A DNA stretch of 34,368 nt from JBGPGW01 sp046349515 (GCA_046349515.1 JAXMCE010000024.1:1-34368), one strand, 5' to 3'; shown: positions 7,137 through 16,859, counted from the first letter of the stretch. Numbers and translations: made by a program. The notes: a model not told the origin generated them from the letters alone.

Positions 7137-7868
7137 TCAACGCTGGCGCGGACGGAGGCCCATGCTCCAGAAATCGGCCTCGAGCCGCGTCGCCTCGCGA
7201 AAAGTCGAGCGGAGCGTATCGGCGCGCGGATGGCGGGCCCACGGGCGCGCCCCGAGTCGCTCCGCGGCCACACGGTCGAGCTGCTCGATGGCGGCGTCCG
7301 CGACCGCGCCGTAGGCCTCGCCCGCATACATCTCGATCCAGGACCGGTAGGGATTGCCCCGAAGGCGCGTCGTCGGCGCGCCGAGAAGCGCGCGTCCGAT
7401 CTCGGCATAGCCCACGACGCACGGCGCGAGAGCCGCCAGGAGATCGAGGAGATCGCCCGACAGCCCGGCCTCGAGCACGTAGCGCGTGTAGGCCATGGTC
7501 TCCGGCTCCTCCGGCGCGGCCGCCATGGCGGATTCCGTGAGGCCCCAGCCTCGACAATATTCGACATGGAGCGACATCTCGGTATCGAGGAGCGCCGAAA
7601 GCGTCGCGGCCGCCTGCCGCATCTCGCGGAGCGTGTCGCTCTTGTAGGCCGCGAGCCCGTAAGCGCGCGCGAATTGAATGAGGAACAGGTAGTCTTGGAC
7701 GAGATAGCGTCGGAAACACGCCTCGGGCAAGCGCCCCGCGCCGAGCTGCCGGACGAATTCATGGCCCGTATAGGCGCGCCACTCCGCGGGGCAGCCGGAT
7801 TTGAGATGCACGAACAGAGTCTGTGCCGGACGCGCTTGAGTCCGGGATGGTCTTTTCGCCCGCCTCAT
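7137..7868 (-). CDS. tenA: TenA family aminopyrimidine aminohydrolase / thiaminase II
   Basis: TenA hydrolyses the amino group of aminopyrimidine thiamine-breakdown products, salvaging the pyrimidine half of thiamine; many members also cleave thiamine. The 243-residue all-helical protein shows the family blocks: FRRYLVQDYLFL with Asp59, the nucleophile block LAPCVVGYAEIG with Cys150, NPYRSWIEMYAGEAY (172-186) and the catalytic Glu230 in LEADFWSMG. The start is the ATG at 7868, which overlaps the ferredoxin stop as ATGA, so it is translationally coupled to the end of the suf operon. Some TenA-like proteins lack the Cys; this one keeps it. The reason for its place in an Fe-S operon is unknown, though thiamine synthesis uses Fe-S enzymes and desulfurase sulfur. 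Confidence 0.9.
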   Translation of the reverse strand: MRRAKRPSRTQARPAQTLFVHLKSGCPAEWRAYTGHEFVRQLGAGRLPEACFRRYLVQDYLFLIQFARAYGLAAYKSDTLREMRQAAATLSALLDTEMSLHVEYCRGWGLTESAMAAAPEEPETMAYTRYVLEAGLSGDLLDLLAALAPCVVGYAEIGRALLGAPTTRLRGNPYRSWIEMYAGEAYGAVADAAIEQLDRVAAERLGARPWARHPRADTLRSTFREATRLEADFWSMGLRPRQR

Positions 7869-8197
7869 CGGTCGAGCAAATTGCGCGTCGACTTCGGCAA
7901 CGACACGACGAGCCCGTCGAGCTCCGCCGTCACCGTGATCTGGCAGCCAAGGCGCGATGTCTTGGTGACGCCGTAGGCCAGGTCGAGCATATCCTCCTCG
8001 TCCTCGCTTGGCGGCGGGAGGCGGTTCGCCCAAGCCGGGTCCACGATGATATGGCAGGTCGAGCAGGCAATCGCCCCGTCGCAGGCCCCCTCGATGTCGA
8101 GGCCGGCGTCCCGTCCGATCTGCATGAGAGTCTTGCCAATGGGCGCCTCGAGCTCGCGCCTGGCGCCGTTCGGTTCGATGAAGATGATTTTCGGCAT
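7865..8197 (-). CDS. fdx: 2Fe-2S ferredoxin, adrenodoxin/Isc type
   Basis: A small electron carrier of 110 residues. Cluster ligands are Cys39, Cys45 and Cys48 in ACDGAIACSTC (C-x5-C-x2-C) and Cys85 in SRLGCQI, the adrenodoxin/bacterial Fdx pattern. The acidic segment PPSEDEEDMLDLA between them is the usual partner-docking region. The ATG at 8197 (MPKIIF) is preferred; a GTG at 8200 directly before it is also possible. Located after sufA and overlapping tenA by 4 nt, it probably donates electrons for cluster assembly, as Fdx does in Isc systems. Confidence 0.92.
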   Translation of the reverse strand: MPKIIFIEPNGARRELEAPIGKTLMQIGRDAGLDIEGACDGAIACSTCHIIVDPAWANRLPPPSEDEEDMLDLAYGVTKTSRLGCQITVTAELDGLVVSLPKSTRNLLDR

Positions 8198-8231
8198 CAC
8201 GAATCGGCGCCGGGCGAGCGGCGCTCACCAC

Positions 8232-8573
8232 TCAAACGTGGAAGGACTCGCCGCAACCGCAGCGCCCCTTCTCGAGCGGATTGTTGAACACGAACCCGGA
8301 CTGGAACTTGTCCTCGACATAGTCGACTTCGGTGCCGAGCACGAACATGACGGCCTTCGGGTCGACGAAGATCGTGACGCCCTTGTCCTCGACCACTTCG
8401 TCGAGCGGCCGTTTCGCATCGACGTACTCGATCCGATAGGAGAGACCGGAACATCCCTTGGTCTCGACGCAGAGGCGCAAGCCCGCCGACGGCGCGCCGC
8501 GCTGCGCCAGCAGGTAGCGGACCCGCTCGGCCGCTGGGTCGGTCAAGGTGATCAGTTTGCGCCGCTCAGCCAC
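8232..8573 (-). CDS. sufA: A-type Fe-S carrier protein (SufA/ErpA/IscA family)
   Basis: A-type carriers receive clusters from the SufBCD scaffold and pass them to target enzymes. The 113-residue protein has the family length and its three ligands: Cys41 in TKGCSGLSY, and Cys105 and Cys107 in RCGCGESF at the C-terminus. The start is GTG at 8573, supported by AAGGAG with an 8-nt spacer. SufA, IscA and ErpA cannot be firmly separated by sequence alone; the operon context favours a SufA role. A likely internal promoter lies in the 44-nt gap upstream. Confidence 0.92.
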   Translation of the reverse strand: MAERRKLITLTDPAAERVRYLLAQRGAPSAGLRLCVETKGCSGLSYRIEYVDAKRPLDEVVEDKGVTIFVDPKAVMFVLGTEVDYVEDKFQSGFVFNNPLEKGRCGCGESFHV

Positions 8574-8598
8574 CTACGCACTCCTTCGTCCCGGCCTC

Positions 8599-8626
8599 AA
8601 TATAGGCGCGTTCCCGCTCAGATCAA
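8599..8626 (-). promoter_or_regulatory. Candidate internal promoter for sufA-fdx-tenA
   Basis: On the minus strand TTGATC (8626-8621) and TATATT (8604-8599) are separated by 16 nt. The -35 box lies in the last codons of sufT. The predicted start is about 20 nt before the sufA GTG, leaving room for its AAGGAG. It would allow the carrier, ferredoxin and tenA to be made without the rest of the operon. Confidence 0.45.
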
Positions 8627-9043
8627 TCCGAGCTCGAGCCGCGCGGCTTCCGACATCCGGCTCTGATCCCACGGGGGATCCCAGACGACGTTGACCTTGG
8701 CATCCATGACACCCGGCGTCATGCGGATCCGTTCCTCAACCTCGCCCGGCAGCGTGCCTGCCACGGGACAGGCAGGCGCCGTCAAGGTCATGTCGACCCA
8801 GACGCGGCCGGACGCATCGACCCCGACAGAATAGATGAGACCCAAGTCATAAACGTTAACGGGAATCTCGGGATCGTAGCAGGTGCGGATGACTTCGATG
8901 ACGCCGGCCTGGAGCGCCTCCTGGCCGGGCGCCACGCCCTGCCGGGCCTCCGCCCACTCGTCAGCGGCCGCCTCGCTACCCGCAGCGGCTCCGCTCATCT
9001 CGACGTTCAGGCCCTCGTTTGCCACTTCCGTATCCCCATCCAT
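8618..9043 (-). CDS. sufT: SUF-associated Fe-S assembly factor SufT (MIP18/DUF59 family)
   Basis: SufT-type proteins help mature Fe-S enzymes; the exact step is unsettled. The 141-residue protein shows the family core VIRTCYDPEIPVNVYDLGLIY (residues about 51-71) and the LTAPACPVAG segment with the conserved Cys92, preceded by a low-complexity acidic N-terminus of about 45 residues. The ATG at 9043 starts 7 nt after the sufU stop; an upstream ATG at 9085 would overlap sufU by 35 nt and is less likely. No strong RBS is seen, so translation may depend on coupling to sufU. Confidence 0.9.
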   Translation of the reverse strand: MDGDTEVANEGLNVEMSGAAAGSEAAADEWAEARQGVAPGQEALQAGVIEVIRTCYDPEIPVNVYDLGLIYSVGVDASGRVWVDMTLTAPACPVAGTLPGEVEERIRMTPGVMDAKVNVVWDPPWDQSRMSEAARLELGLI

Positions 9044-9050
9044 CGGCTGA

Positions 9051-9497
9051 CTACTCGGTCGAGATGGCGCCGTCACGCGCTTCAAGCGCCGCCATGAAGG
9101 TGTGCCACGCCAAGGTCGCGCACTTCACGCGGACCGGAAACTCCCGCACGCCCTCGAACACCGCCAACCGGTCGAGACTGTCGTCCAACGACTCGTCCTT
9201 CCCTGTCACCATGCCGTGGAACCGCTCGAAGACAGAGCGCGCCTCGTCCACACCCATCCCTTTGAGCGATTCCGTCATGAGCGAGGCCGAGGCCATGGAG
9301 ATCGCGCATCCCCGCCCTTCGAATTGGACGTCCTTCACGACTCCATCCACGACCGAGAGATAGACCGTGACCGAATCGCCGCAGAGGGGATTGTGCCCCT
9401 CCGCCTTCCGATTGGCGTCCGCGAGCGCGCCGAAGTTCCGCGGCCGCTTGCTGTGGTCGACGATCACTTCCTGGTAGAGATCGCGCAAATCCGACAT
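9051..9497 (-). CDS. sufU: SufU, sulfur acceptor / scaffold-like partner of SufS
   Basis: SufU binds zinc and accepts persulfide from SufS for delivery to SufBCD. The 148-residue protein has all four metal ligands of the family: Cys39 and Asp41 in PLCGDSV, Cys64 in GRGCAIS and Cys126 in VKCATLAW. Its ATG overlaps the sufS stop by one base (TGATG), so the enzyme and its partner are translationally linked. No sufE gene is seen in the window, in line with SufU filling that role. SufU is best known from Gram-positive bacteria but is also present in some alphaproteobacteria. Confidence 0.94.
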   Translation of the reverse strand: MSDLRDLYQEVIVDHSKRPRNFGALADANRKAEGHNPLCGDSVTVYLSVVDGVVKDVQFEGRGCAISMASASLMTESLKGMGVDEARSVFERFHGMVTGKDESLDDSLDRLAVFEGVREFPVRVKCATLAWHTFMAALEARDGAISTE

Positions 9498-10756
9498 CAG
9501 CCGAAATACCTCTGCACGGTCCCGAGCGCCGCGCACAGCGCATCGACATCCTCGCGCGTGTTGTAGAGCCCGAAGGAGGCGCGCACGGTCGCGGCGAGGC
9601 CGTAGCGATCCATGAGCGGCTGCGCGCAGTGGTGGCCCACCCGGACCGCCACCCCTTCCTGATCGAGGATCGTCCCGACGTCGTGGGGATGCACATCGCC
9701 GATGTTGAACGAGACGATGCTCGCGCGGCGCTTGGGCGCGCCGACGATGCGGACGCTGTTGATCTCGGACAGGCGCGCAACCGCATAATCGAGCAGCTCG
9801 CGCTCGTGCCGCTCGATCGCCTCGATGCCGAGGGCCTCGACATAATCGATGGCGGCGCCAAGACCGATGGCCCCGGCAATAGCCGGCGTGCCCGCCTCGA
9901 AGCGGCTGGGGATGTCCGCATAGTCCGTGTGCTCGAAGGTTACGCGGCGAATCATGCCGCCCCCGCCCTGATAGGGCGGCATCGCCTCGAGCAGCTCAGC
10001 CCGCGCATAGAGCGCACCGATGCCCGACGGCCCGTACAGCTTGTGACCCGTGATCGCGTAGAAGTCGCAGCCGATGGCCTGCACATCAACCGGAAGACGC
10101 GGCGCCGCCTGGCAGCCGTCGATGAGAACCTTGGCCCCCGCGGCATGGGCCATGCGGGTCAGGCTCTCGATGGGCGGGATCGTGCCGAGAACGTTCGAGC
10201 AATGAGTCACCGCGACGAGCTTCGTACGGGGGCCGAGCAGCCGCTCGAACGCCGCGAGGTCGAGATCGCCCGCATCGTCGATCGGCGCCTCGCGGATGAC
10301 GATGCCTTTGCGGTCGCGCAGGAGCTGCCATGGCACGATGTTCGAATGATGCTCGAGGGTGGTGAGGATGATCTCGTCGCCCGCGGCAAGATTGGCGTCG
10401 CCCCAGGACGCCGCGACGAGATTGATTGCCTCGGTGCCGTTCCTCACGAAGACAATTTCCCGCGCCTCGCGCGCCTTCAAGAGGGCGCGCACGGTCTCGC
10501 GGGCGGCTTCGTAATTGTCCGTCGCCTTCTGGCTGAGGTAGTAGACGCCTCGGTGGATGTTGGCGTACTCGTTCTCGTAGCAGGCCGTGAGCGCGTCGAT
10601 GACCGCGCGCGGCTTCTGGGCGCTCGCCGCGCTGTCGAGGAAGACCAGCGGCTTGCCGTGGACCGAGCGCGAGAGGATGGGAAAATCCGCGCGCACCCGG
10701 TGGGGATCGAAGGCATCCCGCCGCGGGGAAATACGCTGGAGGCCCGGCGCCGTCAT
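9497..10756 (-). CDS. sufS: Cysteine desulfurase SufS (group II)
   Basis: A PLP enzyme that converts L-cysteine to alanine and a protein-bound persulfide for cluster assembly. The 419-residue protein shows the group II pattern: the PLP lysine Lys239 in ITGHKLYGP and the catalytic Cys377 on a short loop in RVGHHCAQPLM. LEHHSNIVPW (134-143) and RFEAGTPAIAG (285-295) are further family blocks. The chosen ATG (10756) overlaps the sufD stop as ATGA; an in-frame upstream start at 10792 would lie inside sufD. It is one of two desulfurases in this operon. Confidence 0.96.
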   Translation of the reverse strand: MTAPGLQRISPRRDAFDPHRVRADFPILSRSVHGKPLVFLDSAASAQKPRAVIDALTACYENEYANIHRGVYYLSQKATDNYEAARETVRALLKAREAREIVFVRNGTEAINLVAASWGDANLAAGDEIILTTLEHHSNIVPWQLLRDRKGIVIREAPIDDAGDLDLAAFERLLGPRTKLVAVTHCSNVLGTIPPIESLTRMAHAAGAKVLIDGCQAAPRLPVDVQAIGCDFYAITGHKLYGPSGIGALYARAELLEAMPPYQGGGGMIRRVTFEHTDYADIPSRFEAGTPAIAGAIGLGAAIDYVEALGIEAIERHERELLDYAVARLSEINSVRIVGAPKRRASIVSFNIGDVHPHDVGTILDQEGVAVRVGHHCAQPLMDRYGLAATVRASFGLYNTREDVDALCAALGTVQRYFG

Positions 10757-12102
10757 GCCGCCACCTCCGTCATCCGCGCCGTGGGCAGCCATCCCGCAAC
10801 AGCATCGTGCAAAAGGCGCGCGACACGGTCATCCGCGACGCGTTCGAGAAGATCCGAGACAAAAGCCTCGATCAGCATCGCCGTCGCATGCGACCGCCCG
10901 ATTCCGCGCGCCTGTAGGTAGAAGAGCGCCTGTTCGTCCAACGCGCCCGCCGTCGCACCGTGCCCGCATTTGACGTCGTCGGCATGGATCTCGAGCTCGG
11001 GCTTGGTGTCGATCTCCGCACGCTCGGACAGGAGAAGATTCTCGTTCAGCTGGTGCGCGTCCGTCTTCTGCGCCCCCGGCCGCACGACGATCCGGCCCTG
11101 GAAGACCGCGCGCGCCTCGTCATCGAGCACGCCCCGGTATAGCTCGTCGCTCGTGCAGCCGGGTGCCCTGTGGTCGATGACCGTCGTGTTGTCGATGTGC
11201 TGGCGGGCGCGGGCGAGCGTGATGCCGTTGAGGGCGCAGCGCGCTCCCTCGCCCTCGAGCGAGACGTCGATCTCGTGGCGCGCGAGGCGGCCGCCTTTCG
11301 CGAGGACGAAGCTCTCGAAGGCTCCGCCGGCGCCGACCATCGCTTCGACCCTGGCGGTATGGAACGCGGTTGCCGCCTCGTCCTGAATCTTGACGTGGCG
11401 GAGGACAGCGCCCTCCCCGATCGCGGCCTGCGTCACCACGTTCGTCCAGGCGGGATCGGCCGCTTGCGTCACATAATGCTCGACGAGGGTCACCTCGGAG
11501 GCCGGCTCGGCGACCACGAGGAGGCGCAAGTGCGAGGCCCGGCCTGCGGCGCCGTGGACGATCACGTGGACCGGCGCGTCGAGCCGCGCGCCACTGGGAA
11601 CACGGATGACGACGCCATCCGACATGAAGGCCGCATTGAGCGCCGCAAGGCCGTCCCGTACCGTTCCCGAGCCAAGATGGGGCTCGAGGAGATCCGGAGA
11701 TCCGTCGGTGACCTCAGCCAAGGGCGCGACCACGACACCCTTCGGCAACTTCGCGTGATCGGAAAGGTCCGCGCGATACTGCCCGCCGACGAAGACCAAC
11801 CGCGCGCTGCCGGCGGGCGACGGAGGAAGCGCTCCGACGGACCCGAGCGAGCCGAGCGAGGGCGCGAGCGCCGTCTCCGCCAAGCTTCGAAGATTCGTGT
11901 AGTGCCACGCCTCGTCCTTCGTCGTGGGGAATCCCCACGTGCCAAGTTTCTCGGCACTCTCCTCCCGCAGGCGCGCGAGCCACGGTAGGTTGCAACCCGG
12001 CAGCTTCGCCGCGAGTTCGCCGAACCGCTCGCGATGGAGCGACAGTGTCGTCGCGGCGTGCGCCGCTTCCGGGCGGGCGTGAGGGGTCGGCTCCGCACTC
12101 AT
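10753..12102 (-). CDS. sufD: Fe-S assembly protein SufD
   Basis: SufD pairs with SufB in the SufBC2D scaffold and is needed for iron entry. The 449-residue protein starts at 12102 (MSAEPTPHAR), overlapping the sufC stop as ATGA. Family blocks include LGTWGFPTTKDEAWHYTN near the N-terminus, HHVK-type beta-helix repeats in the middle, and LNENLLLSERAEIDTKPELEI followed by VKCGHGATAGALDE, which holds the conserved Cys-x-His. It ends at TGA 10753-10755, coupled to sufS. The N-terminus is Ala/His-rich and variable, as usual for SufD. Confidence 0.95.
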   Translation of the reverse strand: MSAEPTPHARPEAAHAATTLSLHRERFGELAAKLPGCNLPWLARLREESAEKLGTWGFPTTKDEAWHYTNLRSLAETALAPSLGSLGSVGALPPSPAGSARLVFVGGQYRADLSDHAKLPKGVVVAPLAEVTDGSPDLLEPHLGSGTVRDGLAALNAAFMSDGVVIRVPSGARLDAPVHVIVHGAAGRASHLRLLVVAEPASEVTLVEHYVTQAADPAWTNVVTQAAIGEGAVLRHVKIQDEAATAFHTARVEAMVGAGGAFESFVLAKGGRLARHEIDVSLEGEGARCALNGITLARARQHIDNTTVIDHRAPGCTSDELYRGVLDDEARAVFQGRIVVRPGAQKTDAHQLNENLLLSERAEIDTKPELEIHADDVKCGHGATAGALDEQALFYLQARGIGRSHATAMLIEAFVSDLLERVADDRVARLLHDAVAGWLPTARMTEVAA

Positions 12103-12860
12103 GCCGCGTTCGCGTCCTTGAGCCCGAAGGCGGCGTAACCCTTCTCCTCGAGCTCCTGGGCAAGCTCCTTCCCGCCCGAGGTGACGATGCGCCCCTGCGC
12201 CAGCACATGCACCTTGTCCGGAACGATGTAGCCGAGCAGGCGCTGGTAGTGCGTGATGAGCAGCATCGCCCGGTCGAGCCCACGGAGCGTATTGATACCG
12301 TTGGCCACGACGCGCAGCGCGTCGATGTCGAGACCGGAATCCGTCTCGTCGAGCACGGCCAGGCGCGGCTCGAGAATGGCCATCTGAAGAATCTCGGCGC
12401 GCTTTTTCTCGCCGCCGGAGAAGCCCACATTGATCGCCCGCTTGAGCAGGGACTCGTCCATCTCGAGGAGCTTGACCTTGGTGCGAATGAAGCGAAGGAA
12501 CTCCATGGCATCGAGCTCCTTCAAGCCCCGATGCTTCCTCACCTCGTTCACCGCGGCCTTGAGGAAGCTCAATCCCGCGACGCCCGGGATTTCGACCGGG
12601 TACTGGAAGCCGAGGAAGACACCCTCGCGCGCGCGCTCCTCGGGTGCCATGGCGGCGAGGTCGCGGCCTTGGAAGAGAATTTCGCCGCCCGTCACCTCGT
12701 AACCCGCGCGGCCTGCCAGCACATAGGCGAGCGTGCTCTTGCCAGACCCGTTCGGCCCCATGACCGCGTGCACCTCGCCCGCGTTCACCGCGAGGCTCAC
12801 GCCATGCAGGATCGGCTTCCCCTCGACCGCGACGTGCAGATTCCTGATCTCGAGCATCAT
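12099..12860 (-). CDS. sufC: Fe-S assembly ATPase SufC (ABC type)
   Basis: SufC is the soluble ABC-type ATPase that drives conformational change in SufBC2D. The 253-residue protein has Walker A GPNGSGKST (35-43), the signature FSGGEKKR (147-154) and Walker B LAVLDETDSGLD (168-179), the last being typical of SufC rather than of transporters. Two adjacent ATGs (12860 and 12857) are possible; GGGA lies just upstream, so the second is equally plausible. There is a 34-nt gap from sufB and a 4-nt overlap with sufD. Confidence 0.96.
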   Translation of the reverse strand: MMLEIRNLHVAVEGKPILHGVSLAVNAGEVHAVMGPNGSGKSTLAYVLAGRAGYEVTGGEILFQGRDLAAMAPEERAREGVFLGFQYPVEIPGVAGLSFLKAAVNEVRKHRGLKELDAMEFLRFIRTKVKLLEMDESLLKRAINVGFSGGEKKRAEILQMAILEPRLAVLDETDSGLDIDALRVVANGINTLRGLDRAMLLITHYQRLLGYIVPDKVHVLAQGRIVTSGGKELAQELEEKGYAAFGLKDANAA

Positions 12861-12894
12861 CTGTCCCTCGGTCCCATGGCGGTGTGGTCCCCTC

Positions 12895-14349
<1,455 letters not shown>

Positions 14350-14366
14350 CGCGATTCTCCCGCTCC

Positions 14367-15491
14367 TCAGGCTGCCGAGCCGACGGACGGAAGGCCGAGG
14401 CGCCTGTAAAGACGCGTCCAAGCCTCGACGAAGCGCGCGACGTCGTCCGCCGTCGTCTGCCAGCCGAGGCTCACCCGGATGGCCGTCCGCGCTTCGGCCT
14501 CGCCCACGCCCATGGCCCTCAGCACATGGGACGCCTCGACTTTGCCGGACGAGCATGCCGCACCGGCGGAGACAGCGAATCCCTCGAGGTCGAAGGCCAT
14601 CACTTGCGTCTCGCTCTGGACACCCGGCATGGCGATGCACGTCGTGTTGGGCAGGCGCGGAGCATGGACACCAAAGATGCGCGCAAGGGGCACCGCGGCG
14701 GTGAGGTCGCGCTCCAACCCGTCACGGAGTGCTGAAAGCGTCGCGGTCTCCCGCGGGAGCGCCGCAGCGGCCGCGCCGAAGCCCGCAATGCCCGGAGCAT
14801 TCTCCGTGCCCGCGCGCCGGCGCCGCTCCTGCCCGCCGCCCTGGATGAGCGGACGGATCTCGACACCATCGGCGAGAACAAGCGCACCCACGCCCGGCGG
14901 CCCGCCGATCTTGTGGGAGGACATCGAGAGCATGTCGACGCCAAGCGCGCACATGTCGACCGGCATTCGCCCCACGGCCTGGACCGCGTCGCAATGGACA
15001 AGGGCGCCGAATTCGTGCGCGATTTCGGCCGCCTCGCGAACGGGCTGAATCACACCCGTCTCGTTGTTGGCCAGCATCAGGGACACGAGGGCCGGTCGCG
15101 CGCCGGCGGCAAGCTGCCGGCGCAATGCGTCGAGATCGACGACCCCGTCGCGACCGACGCGCACGGTCTCGGCATCGAGCCGCGCGCCGAGAACGGAGGG
15201 ATGCTCGATCGCACTCACGAGAACGCGCGCGCGTTCGACGCCGCCGAGCGCCAAATTGTTGGCCTCGGTCCCGCCCGAGGTGAAGACCACGCCGGACGCC
15301 TTGCCGCCCACGAGGGCCGCCACCACCTCTCGCGCATCCTCGATGACGCGCCGCATGCCCCGCCCCGCGCGGTGCACCGAAGAGGCGTTCCCGACGATCG
15401 CGAGAGCGGATCGAACCGCCTCCGCCGCCGCGGGCAGAATCGGCGCGGTCGCGTTGTGATCGAGATAGATCATGTCGCGCTCACGTTCCAT
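14367..15491 (-). CDS. Cysteine desulfurase, group I (NifS/IscS-like)
   Basis: A second PLP-dependent cysteine desulfurase, of the other structural group. The 374-residue protein begins near IYLDHNATAP, a NifS/IscS N-terminus, with PLP lysine Lys194 in SSHKIGGPPG and active-site Cys313 on the long mobile loop in GAACSSGKVEAS. IscS/NifS loops hand persulfide to many acceptors, so this enzyme rather than SufS may also feed MnmA. The ATG at 15491 is 10 nt after the iscR stop; 15473 (MIYLDHN) is an alternative start. It lies between iscR and sufB, as in several alphaproteobacterial suf operons. Confidence 0.93.
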   Translation of the reverse strand: MERERDMIYLDHNATAPILPAAAEAVRSALAIVGNASSVHRAGRGMRRVIEDAREVVAALVGGKASGVVFTSGGTEANNLALGGVERARVLVSAIEHPSVLGARLDAETVRVGRDGVVDLDALRRQLAAGARPALVSLMLANNETGVIQPVREAAEIAHEFGALVHCDAVQAVGRMPVDMCALGVDMLSMSSHKIGGPPGVGALVLADGVEIRPLIQGGGQERRRRAGTENAPGIAGFGAAAAALPRETATLSALRDGLERDLTAAVPLARIFGVHAPRLPNTTCIAMPGVQSETQVMAFDLEGFAVSAGAACSSGKVEASHVLRAMGVGEAEARTAIRVSLGWQTTADDVARFVEAWTRLYRRLGLPSVGSAA

Positions 15492-15501
15492 CGCGTCCCG
15501 G

Positions 15502-15984
15502 TCAGTCGGCCGCATTGCCGAGTTCACGCGCGTCCGCCGGCGTTGTCCGATGGAGCGTCCCGCTCGTGCCAAGGACACGCCGCTCGCACACGTCCTTGAG
15601 GGACACGGCGCTCAAAAACAGGTGAATCTGGTTGCCAAGCTCTTCCCACAGATCATGGGTCAAGCAACGGCTCCCCGAACTCGTGCAGCCTTTGGCCGAA
15701 CCGGGGCGACAGCGCGTCGCGTGTACCGGCTCGTCGACCGCGACGATGATGTCGGCGATGCGCGTCCCTTCCGCGGCGCGCGCCAGGCGGTATCCGCCGC
15801 CGGGGCCCCGCACGCTGCGCACGAGTCCGTGACGGCGCAATTTCGCGAAAAGCTGCTCGAGGTAGGACAGCGAGATGCCCTGCCTCCCCGCGATCTCGGC
15901 AAGAGACACGGGACGCTCGGCGCCCCGGCTCGCCAGATCGACCATGGCCATGACCGCGTACCGGCCTTTCGTGCTCAGCTTCAC
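15502..15984 (-). CDS. iscR: Rrf2 family Fe-S regulator, IscR-like
   Basis: IscR is a 2Fe-2S winged-helix repressor that senses cluster demand and controls isc/suf genes. The 160-residue protein has the DNA-binding N-terminus (MKLSTKGRYAVMAMVDLA, recognition helix around SLSYLEQLFAKLR) and a cluster-binding set matching E. coli IscR: Cys92, Cys100, Cys107 and His110, with slightly wider spacing. The start is GTG at 15984, with AAGGAG and a 7-nt spacer; it overlaps the cysE stop (GTGA). An IscR-like site lies at the promoter before cysE, so it probably represses its own operon. Confidence 0.94.
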   Translation of the reverse strand: MKLSTKGRYAVMAMVDLASRGAERPVSLAEIAGRQGISLSYLEQLFAKLRRHGLVRSVRGPGGGYRLARAAEGTRIADIIVAVDEPVHATRCRPGSAKGCTSSGSRCLTHDLWEELGNQIHLFLSAVSLKDVCERRVLGTSGTLHRTTPADARELGNAAD

Positions 15985-16763
15985 GACTTGGCTCCTTCTG
16001 TCCGTGCGGCGACGCCTTCGTCCGCCTCCGATCCCGCCGCCACGATCCGCTCGACGGGTGGCGTGCCGTTCGATTCGGCTTCTCTCACCCGGCGCGCGAG
16101 AGAAGACATCTCGTCGCGCAATACGGCGATCTGCGCCCGCAGGGTCTCGACGGTGGCGACGAGCGGGTCGGGCATGTCGGCCGAGGGTGTGCCGTAGGCG
16201 ACGAAATCAGGCTGCGCCTGGCGAGCTTTGGCCTCGACGATGCGGGCCGGAATGCCGATCACCGTGACGCTGGCCGGCACGTCCTTGACCACGACCGCGT
16301 TTGCCCCCACCCGGGCGCCGCGCCCGATGGTGATAGGGCCGAGAATCTGGGCGCCCGACCCCACGATGACCCCGTCCGCGAGGGTCGGGTGCCGCTTCCG
16401 GTCCACCTGCGCCCGGGCATTGATCGAGGGCGAGGTCCCGCCGAGCGTCACGTCGTGGTAGAGCGTGACGTCGTCGCCGATGACAGCCGTCTCGCCGATA
16501 ACAACGCCCATGCCGTGGTCGATGAAGAGGCGTCGGCCGATAAAGGCCCCCGGATGGATCTCGATCCCGGTCAGCCACCGGCCGATGAGGGAGACGAACC
16601 GCGCTGGGATCCGGAACCCCTGCTGCCACAGCCCATGGGCCAGCCGGTGGATGAGGACGGCATGGACCCCCGAATAGCACAGCAAGACTTCGATACGCGA
16701 CCGCGCGGCCGGATCGCGTGCCATGATCGAATCGAGTAGGTCTTGAATGCGCTTGAACATCAT
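15981..16763 (-). CDS. cysE: Serine O-acetyltransferase (EpsC/CysE)
   Basis: Serine acetyltransferase makes O-acetylserine from serine and acetyl-CoA, the first committed step to cysteine. The 260-residue product is of the short EpsC type with a brief helical N-terminus and the left-handed beta-helix of hexapeptide repeats: GIEIHPGAFIG, FIDHGMGVVIGETAVIGDDVTLYH, LGGT and PITIGRGARVGANAVV. His84 in FIDHG and His103 in LYHDV lie in the conserved active-site blocks. After about residue 200 the tail has a short coiled coil (LRAQIAVLRDEMSSLARRV). It starts at 16763 or 16760, and the first in-frame TTG (16793) is less likely. As the first gene of the suf operon it would match cysteine supply to desulfurase demand. 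Confidence 0.93.
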   Translation of the reverse strand: MMFKRIQDLLDSIMARDPAARSRIEVLLCYSGVHAVLIHRLAHGLWQQGFRIPARFVSLIGRWLTGIEIHPGAFIGRRLFIDHGMGVVIGETAVIGDDVTLYHDVTLGGTSPSINARAQVDRKRHPTLADGVIVGSGAQILGPITIGRGARVGANAVVVKDVPASVTVIGIPARIVEAKARQAQPDFVAYGTPSADMPDPLVATVETLRAQIAVLRDEMSSLARRVREAESNGTPPVERIVAAGSEADEGVAARTEGAKS

Positions 16764-16826
16764 GAACTTGCGAAGGATATTACCGGCGAGCAAACGTGCC
16801 CGGTCCGCCTGATGCGGTGCGTTGGG

Positions 16827-16859
16827 GATATAGGTTTCCCGACCAACGCAGTCAAGTAT
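16827..16859 (-). promoter_or_regulatory. Promoter of the cysE-iscR-suf operon with an IscR type 1-like site
   Basis: On the minus strand TTGACT (16855-16850) and TATATC (16832-16827) are exactly 17 nt apart, with a predicted start near 16820. Overlapping the -35 box is ATACTTGACT (16859-16850), a full match to the left half of the IscR type 1 consensus (ATASYYGACT). The right half, 16844-16835, keeps GGTC and GG but is weaker; about 20 of 25 positions agree overall. This placement fits repression by cluster-loaded IscR. Confidence 0.7.
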
